This document shows positions 23,632 to 28,296 of a stretch of DNA of 28,296 bases, in pieces. The notes under the pieces are model-generated. The model was not told the origin of the DNA, searched no databases, and saw only the letters and a program-made list of their open reading frames with translations. The position numbers and the translations under genes are program-made. Position 1 is the stretch's first letter, and each line of letters begins with the position of its first letter. Source of the stretch: Cyanobium gracile_A (GTDB lineage Bacteria; Cyanobacteriota; Cyanobacteriia; PCC-6307; Cyanobiaceae); contig NZ_JAYGHY010000033.1 in NCBI RefSeq assembly GCF_034931305.1, positions 1-28,296 of the forward strand, in the 5' to 3' direction.

Positions 23632-24762
23632 ATGTCGCGCACCATTCGTTACTTCGCCACCAATCGCGATCGCGAAAAACTCGGTCGGGCTTTTGATGAT
23701 GATCAGCGCATCAAGCTGCAGCGCAGCGGTTACCACTGGCTCGACACCGATGTCTGCATGGCCCAGTACCTGGGCAGCACCAATCCCTCCAGCCTTCCGA
23801 TCGAGGCGGTGGTCGCCGACGAAGAACGAGAAAGACTCAAGAACTTCCTCGCCAAACCATGCATCCGTTCGGTGGTGATTGGCATTCACGGCTTCAATGT
23901 GCCACTGCACGGTGCCATCACCTCCTTTTCCCTGCTGGCCGAGCTGTTGCAGCAGCAACTGGCCCGGCAGGGTCATTCACTGCTGATGGGTCCGGACGCT
24001 ATCGACGAGAGCAGGGATCACATCGCCTTCATCGGTTTCTCCTGGCCGTCCGATGGCAGCGTGCTGGCCTATCAGTCGGATCGCAGGGAAGCGGTCCAGT
24101 CCTCCGCGGCACTGGCCAACACGATCGCCACGATCCGGACAGTGAATCCCAACGCCAGCATCGCGATCATCGCCCACAGCATGGGCAACTACCTCACCTG
24201 CCACATGCTGGCCAGCCTGCTCAACGAGGAGAGCTGGCCGAAGCAGGCCTTCAGTGGCGACGACGCCGGCCGTCGACTGACGGGCCGCCTGTCGCGCAGA
24301 GAGCAAAACGGCGGCGAATCCTTTGTGGATCAGTACATCATGCTGGCCCCCGATGTGGAGCGGCGGGAAGTCACCCAGTGTCCGAATGTGCAGGTCCATT
24401 CCGAGCGACTTCACTACATCGGGCCCTTCTACGGAGGGCTTAAGCACCTGGTAGGGCACACCCATCTCTTCTACTCTCGCCATGACAGCGCCCTTCAGGC
24501 TTCGGTGCTGGAGAAGGAAGCCCTGCGCGAACCGATCGAGAAGCTGAAGCAGCGGCTCACGGGCCCCGAGCTCAGCAAACGCTGGGAAAGCAGCCTCGGT
24601 CTCAATCCCCTTCCTTCGCTGGCACCGCCCAACATGACGGGGTACAACGCCACCCGGCTGACCAATCGCGCCATCGACCACGGCGATTACTTCGACGCGC
24701 CGGCCATCATCAGCACCGTTGCCGATCTATTGATTCAACCGCCAATCACCACCTGGACCTGA
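23632..24762 (+). CDS. Alpha/beta hydrolase of the DUF900 (COG4782) type
   Basis: 376 aa, cytosolic by appearance (no signal peptide or membrane helix). The hydrolase fold is shown by IHGFN (85-89, oxyanion region), IGFSWPSDGS (134-143), the nucleophile elbow AHSMGN with Ser183, MLAPDV (237-242) and SRHDSAL (282-288) as acid candidates, and His350 in NRAIDHGDY. This matches the esterase/lipase-like DUF900 family, whose substrates are unknown. An AGCAGGA precedes the ATG. Of its first 31 codons 12 end in A or T, against 1 of 31 in eno, which points to a different origin or to weak expression. It stands between coaE and gatB and converges on gatB with 18 bp between stops. Confidence 0.88.
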   Translation: MSRTIRYFATNRDREKLGRAFDDDQRIKLQRSGYHWLDTDVCMAQYLGSTNPSSLPIEAVVADEERERLKNFLAKPCIRSVVIGIHGFNVPLHGAITSFSLLAELLQQQLARQGHSLLMGPDAIDESRDHIAFIGFSWPSDGSVLAYQSDRREAVQSSAALANTIATIRTVNPNASIAIIAHSMGNYLTCHMLASLLNEESWPKQAFSGDDAGRRLTGRLSRREQNGGESFVDQYIMLAPDVERREVTQCPNVQVHSERLHYIGPFYGGLKHLVGHTHLFYSRHDSALQASVLEKEALREPIEKLKQRLTGPELSKRWESSLGLNPLPSLAPPNMTGYNATRLTNRAIDHGDYFDAPAIISTVADLLIQPPITTWT

Positions 24763-24780
24763 TCGAGGAGGCGTCACCGA

Positions 24781-26277
24781 TCAGCCCTTGAGCTGCTCGC
24801 TGAGGATCCGGTTGGCCAACTTGGGGTCGGCGCGGCCGCCGGTGCGCTTCATCAGCTGCCCCACGAAGAAGCCCTGCAGCTTGTTCTTCCCCCCGCGGAA
24901 AGCCTCCACCTCCTCCGGGTGGGCCGCCAGCAGCTCCGCCACGATGGCGGCGATCGCCGCTGGGTCGCTGATCATGCCCAGGCCGCGGGATTCGACGATC
25001 TCCCTGGCCGATCCTCCTGTCTCGAGCAGTTCCGGCAACAGGTCCTTGGCGATCTTGCCGCTGATGCTGCCCGCCTCGATCAGCTGCACCATCTCGGCCA
25101 GCTGCTCGGGCCGCAGGGGCAGCTCGGCGATCGACAGCCGGTTGGCGTTCACATGGGCGGCGATATCACCGGTGACCCAGTTGGCCACGGCCTTGGGGTC
25201 GCCGCCGGCGGCCACCGCCGCCTCGAAGTACTCCGCCATGGGACGCTCATCGGTGAGGACGCGGGCGTCGTAGATGGAGAGGCCGAGGGCATCGGCGTAA
25301 CGGTGGCGCTTGGCCGCCGGCAGTTCGGGAAGCTCCGCCAGCCAGTCCGCACGCTGTTGTGCGCTCACTTCGATCGGCCCAAGATCCGGGTCAGGGAAGT
25401 AGCGGTAGTCGCTGGCCCCTTCCTTGCTGCGCATGCTCTTGGTGAGCTGCTTGCCCTCATCCCAGAGGCGCGTTTCCTGCACCACCGGCTCACCGGATTC
25501 ATAGGCCTTGATCTGGCGGGCGATCTCGAAATCAATCGCCTTCTGAATGGCGGAGAAGGAGTTCATGTTCTTGATCTCCACCTTCACGCCGAAGGGGGCG
25601 TCCGGCCCGCGGCGCACCGAGATGTTGACGTCGCAGCGCAGGGAACCCTCCTGCATGTTGCCGTCGCTGACGCCCAGGTACCGCATGATGCGGCGGATCT
25701 CCGAGGCGTACTCGGCCGCTTCGCGGCCGGTGCGCAGGTCCGGCTTGGAGACGATCTCGGCCAGGGCCACGCCGGCCCGGTTGTAGTCGACCAGCGAATG
25801 GGTGGAGCCGGCCAGGCGGTCGCTGCCGGCGTGGACGAGCTTGCCGGCGTCCTCCTCCATGTGCAGGCGCTCGATGCCCACCTTTTTGAGGTAGGTGTCT
25901 TTGCCCTTCTCGGCCACCTCCACCTCGATCCAGCCGTCCTCGGCGATCGGCTGGTCGTACTGGGAGATCTGGTAGTTCTTGGGCAGGTCGGGATAGAAGT
26001 ACTGCTTGCGGTCGAACTTGCTGTGCTCGGCCACCTGCAGATTGAGCGCCAACGACGCCTTGACCGCGTACTCCAGCACCTTCTGGTTGAGCACCGGCAG
26101 GGTGCCCGGCAGACCGCACACCACCGGGTCGATGTGGGTGTTGGGATCGTCGCCGAAGCTGGTGGAGGCGGCGGTGAAGATCTTGCTGGCGGTGCCCAGC
26201 TGCACATGGGTCTCCAGGCCGATGACGGCCTCCCAGGCAGCTTCGCCCTTGCCTTCCGCCCTGTTCCCTTCAGCCAT
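24781..26277 (-). CDS. gatB: Aspartyl/glutamyl-tRNA(Asn/Gln) amidotransferase subunit B
   Basis: 498 aa. GatB, with GatA and GatC, turns Glu-tRNA(Gln) into Gln-tRNA(Gln), required in cyanobacteria. The cradle domain carries WEAVIGLETHVQLGT (residues about 13-27), YFYPDLPKNYQISQYDQP, the VDYNRAGVALAEIVSKPDLRT block and LGVSDGNMQEGSLRCDVNISVR; the helical and YqeY-like tail (about 350-498) ends with LQGFFVGQLMKRTGGRADP. The ATG at 26277 gives the family start; the open frame reaches further upstream to 26328 but without support. An AGGA lies 9 nt before the ATG. It diverges from thiO over 53 bp. Confidence 0.98.
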   Translation of the reverse strand: MAEGNRAEGKGEAAWEAVIGLETHVQLGTASKIFTAASTSFGDDPNTHIDPVVCGLPGTLPVLNQKVLEYAVKASLALNLQVAEHSKFDRKQYFYPDLPKNYQISQYDQPIAEDGWIEVEVAEKGKDTYLKKVGIERLHMEEDAGKLVHAGSDRLAGSTHSLVDYNRAGVALAEIVSKPDLRTGREAAEYASEIRRIMRYLGVSDGNMQEGSLRCDVNISVRRGPDAPFGVKVEIKNMNSFSAIQKAIDFEIARQIKAYESGEPVVQETRLWDEGKQLTKSMRSKEGASDYRYFPDPDLGPIEVSAQQRADWLAELPELPAAKRHRYADALGLSIYDARVLTDERPMAEYFEAAVAAGGDPKAVANWVTGDIAAHVNANRLSIAELPLRPEQLAEMVQLIEAGSISGKIAKDLLPELLETGGSAREIVESRGLGMISDPAAIAAIVAELLAAHPEEVEAFRGGKNKLQGFFVGQLMKRTGGRADPKLANRILSEQLKG

Positions 26278-26330
26278 GGTCGCGAGTCCTGCCGGCGCTG
26301 TCGGCCCCCCGCGCTCGGCCGGAGGCACTG

Positions 26331-27572
26331 GTGGCGATCCTAGGCAGCGGCAGGCGGCCGCTTGAATGGGTGCCTTCCGAGCTGGAGATGCGCCCCCTGG
26401 CTGGCCCCCCTGCCGACGCCGAACCCGTGCTGATCCTGGGTGGGGGCCTGATGGGTCTGGCCATCGCCCACCAGCTGGCCCGTCTCGGCCGCTCCGCCAC
26501 CGTGCTCAGCCGCCGCCGCAGCGAGGCGGCCGGCTTCGTGGCCGCCGGCATGCTGGCCCCCCACGCCGAGGGTCTGGGAGGGTCGATGCTGGCCCTGGGC
26601 CAGGCGAGCCTGGAGCGGGTGCCGGCCTGGGTGGCCCGCATCGAGGCCGACAGCGGCCTGCCCTGCGGCCTGCGGCCCTGCGGGATCGTGGTGCCCTTCG
26701 CCACAGCCCCCGAGCGCGACGCCTACCCGACCGCCCCCTTCGGCGAGCCCCTCGACCGCGCCGGCCTGGAGCGGGAAGTGCCCGGCATCGGGCCCGCCTG
26801 GCGGCACGGCCTGCTGTTTGCCCAGGACGGCCAGATCGACAACCGCCGCCGCCTGATGCGCGCCCTGGAGCGGGCCTGCGTGGCCCGGGGGGTGCGCTTC
26901 GAGGAGGGCACCGAGGTGCTGGAGCTGCTCACCGGCGACGGCGGGCGCCTGCGGGGGGTGCGACTGCGCCGGGCCGAAGGGGGCGAGCACACCATCGCCG
27001 CCACCACGGCCGTGCTCGCCTGCGGCGCCTGGAGCGGCCGGCTGCTGCCCGAGCTGCCGGTGCACCCGGTGAAGGGGCAGATGCTGTCGCTGCAGGGACC
27101 GAGGGCCAGCCTGGAGCGGGTGCTGTTCGGCCCGGGGATCTACCTGGTGCCGCGGCAGGACGGCCTGCTGGTGGTGGGCGCCACCAGCGAACCCCAGGCG
27201 GGCTTCGACGACGGCCTCACCCCCGAGGGCCAGAAGCAGTTGCAGGCCGGCATCGCCGCCCTGCTGCCGGAGGCGGCCCTGTGGCCGCCGATGGAGCGCT
27301 GGTGGGGCTTCCGGCCCGGCACCCCCGACGACGCGCCACTGCTAGGCCCCGGACCGATCGAGGGGCTCTGGCTGGCCACGGGCCACCACCGCAACGGCGT
27401 GCTGCTGGCGGCCATCACCGCGGAGCGGATCGCGGCGGCGATCACCGCGGCCGCCCACGGGTCCGGGGCGGTTGCGGCGGGTAGTCCCCTGCTGGCGCCC
27501 TTTCGCTGGGACCGGTCGTTCCCTGCAGCCCCTGGAGCGCATACACCTCCAGGGGCACGGGCCAGCCCTTGA
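26331..27572 (+). CDS. thiO: FAD-dependent glycine oxidase ThiO
   Basis: 413 aa. ThiO oxidises glycine to iminoglycine for the thiazole half of thiamin. The Rossmann FAD motif VLILGGGLMGLAIAHQLA (33-50), an ARNG-like AAGFVAAGMLAPHAEG (about 65-80), HPVKGQMLSLQG, GIYLVPRQDGLLVVGAT and the late GFRPGTPDDAPLLGPG with ATGHHRNGVLLA define the DAAO/ThiO family. I chose the GTG at 26331 because GGAGG lies 5 nt upstream; an ATG at 26388 would remove 19 unconserved residues and is the alternative. The C-terminal 40 residues (after AAAITAAAHG) are Pro/Ala-rich and lie over the end of the opposite cyclase gene. In some cyanobacteria ThiO is fused to ThiG; here it stands alone. Confidence 0.93.
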   Translation: MAILGSGRRPLEWVPSELEMRPLAGPPADAEPVLILGGGLMGLAIAHQLARLGRSATVLSRRRSEAAGFVAAGMLAPHAEGLGGSMLALGQASLERVPAWVARIEADSGLPCGLRPCGIVVPFATAPERDAYPTAPFGEPLDRAGLEREVPGIGPAWRHGLLFAQDGQIDNRRRLMRALERACVARGVRFEEGTEVLELLTGDGGRLRGVRLRRAEGGEHTIAATTAVLACGAWSGRLLPELPVHPVKGQMLSLQGPRASLERVLFGPGIYLVPRQDGLLVVGATSEPQAGFDDGLTPEGQKQLQAGIAALLPEAALWPPMERWWGFRPGTPDDAPLLGPGPIEGLWLATGHHRNGVLLAAITAERIAAAITAAAHGSGAVAAGSPLLAPFRWDRSFPAAPGAHTPPGARASP

Positions 27573-28296
27573 GGGTGTGGCTGCCCAGCGGCAGCACGTC
27601 CAGCTCCCCCGGCAGCAGCGCCAGCAGATCGCCGCTGATCAGGATCGGGTGCTCGGGAAACAGTCGCGTCAGTCCCTCCAGGCGGCTGGTCACGTTGACG
27701 CTGGCCCCCACCACCGTGAACTCCAGGCGTTGGGAGGAGCCCAGGTTGCCGGCGATCACCTCCCCGAAGTGCAAGCCGATCCCGTGCTGCAGCGGCGGTG
27801 TGCCCGCCGCGACCAGTTCGGCGTTGAGGGACTCCAGCCGCTCCTGCATCGCCAGGGCGGCCCGCACCGCGGCCCTGGCCTCCTGGGCATCCCCACGGCT
27901 GCGGGGCACCCCGAACTCGGCCATCACCGCATCACCGATGAACTTGTCGAGCAGGCCCTCCTGCTCCAGCACCGCACCGGCCATGGCCTCGAAGTAGCGG
28001 TTGAGCAGGGCGAACAACTCGGCCGGTTCCAGCACGGCACTGAGGGGCGTGAACCCCACCAGGTCGCTGAACAGCACGGCGCAGCGGGCCCGGCTGCCCA
28101 CCGCCTGGTTCCACACCGGCCCCGGGCTGCGCAGGATGTCGCGCAGCAGGGTGGGGGAAACGCGCCGGCTCAGCACCTGGTGCAGATAGGCCCGCTCCCG
28201 GCTCTCCGCCAGCCCCTGGCCCACGGCCCGCACCCCGCCGCCGCAGGCGGGGGCCAGCAGCAAGGCGGCCAGCGGCAGCCGCAGCAAGGCAAAGAG
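27442..28296 (-). CDS. Class III adenylate cyclase, C-terminal part (5' end outside window)
   Basis: The frame is open to the window edge, so the N-terminal part is missing. The visible start is a hydrophobic, Leu/Ala-rich segment (a last membrane helix), a short linker with ESRERAYLHQVLSRRVSPTLLRDIL, then the catalytic domain. Metal-binding Asp residues occur in LFSDLVGFT and in IGDAVMAEFG; the substrate-selecting Lys (LDKFIGD) and Thr (EFTVVG) favour ATP, as in cyanobacterial CyaB1; the Asn and Arg of VNVTSR are present. The membrane-plus-cyclase layout suggests a sensor cyclase, possibly of the CHASE2 type, but the sensor is not in view. The C-terminal tail (after EVYALQGL) is Pro/Arg-rich and overlaps the end of thiO by 131 bp. 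Confidence 0.9.
   Translation of the reverse strand, partial: LFALLRLPLAALLLAPACGGGVRAVGQGLAESRERAYLHQVLSRRVSPTLLRDILRSPGPVWNQAVGSRARCAVLFSDLVGFTPLSAVLEPAELFALLNRYFEAMAGAVLEQEGLLDKFIGDAVMAEFGVPRSRGDAQEARAAVRAALAMQERLESLNAELVAAGTPPLQHGIGLHFGEVIAGNLGSSQRLEFTVVGASVNVTSRLEGLTRLFPEHPILISGDLLALLPGELDVLPLGSHTLKGWPVPLEVYALQGLQGTTGPSERAPAGDYPPQPPRTRGRPR

Noticed and set aside
23503..24681. Two minus-strand frames (157 and 234 codons) antisense to the DUF900 hydrolase
   Set aside because: They lack domains and usable starts, while the plus-strand frame has the full hydrolase motif set.
24919..26343. A 474-codon plus-strand frame over gatB
   Set aside because: Gly/Val/Leu/His-rich shadow without a recognisable domain; gatB on the minus strand is complete.

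Overview
The window reads as a dense, GC-rich chromosomal segment of a unicellular cyanobacterium, most likely the Synechococcus/Cyanobium (picocyanobacterial) lineage. The basis is gene order and family content: gloA-clpB2-secE-nusG-rplK-rplA with eno diverging beside it, a pilMNOQ cluster without pilP, the cyanobacterial DUF3747 family, an ABC1-type kinase, and argJ/coaE/gatB/thiO together. Species cannot be fixed from the sequence alone. No transposase, integrase, CRISPR array, tRNA or rRNA was seen.

Layout. (1) 1-1819, plus strand: the 3' end of a TgpA-like membrane transglutaminase, then a secreted pentapeptide-repeat/TPR-like protein. (2) 1838-8609, minus strand: a tightly packed run rnhA-pyrD-pilM-pilN-pilO-pilQ, joining nucleic-acid and pyrimidine housekeeping to the inner-membrane platform and outer-membrane secretin of the type IV pilus. 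(3) 8683-9423, plus: a secreted DUF3747 protein, then a 326-bp convergent spacer with a terminator on each strand and an unexplained inverted repeat. (4) 9750-17275, minus: gloA-clpB2-secE-nusG-rplK-rplA, an SGNH hydrolase gene, an L10-leader-like element, and rplJ-rplL. This is the classical transcription/translation operon, preceded by a glyoxalase and a disaggregase. Its spacers contain several RNA hairpins, including a tandem pair with GNRA loops before rplK.

(5) 17405-18700, plus: eno. (6) 18714-22671, minus: argJ, two small uncharacterised proteins (one membrane-anchored) and an ABC1/UbiB-family kinase, in a likely operon. (7) 22645-24762, plus: coaE, whose start is unusual, and a DUF900-type alpha/beta hydrolase with A/T-richer codons, probably an acquired gene. 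(8) 24781-26277, minus: gatB. (9) 26331-27572, plus: thiO. (10) 27442-28296, minus: the 3' part of a class III adenylate cyclase whose end overlaps the end of thiO by 131 bp.

Most genes are core housekeeping. The parts that merit a second look are the two hydrolase genes placed inside otherwise familiar neighbourhoods, the structured RNA spacers of the ribosomal-protein operon, the convergent spacer at 9424-9749, the coaE start, and the two unknown genes upstream of the ABC1 kinase. No clear novel multi-gene defence or mobile system was found.
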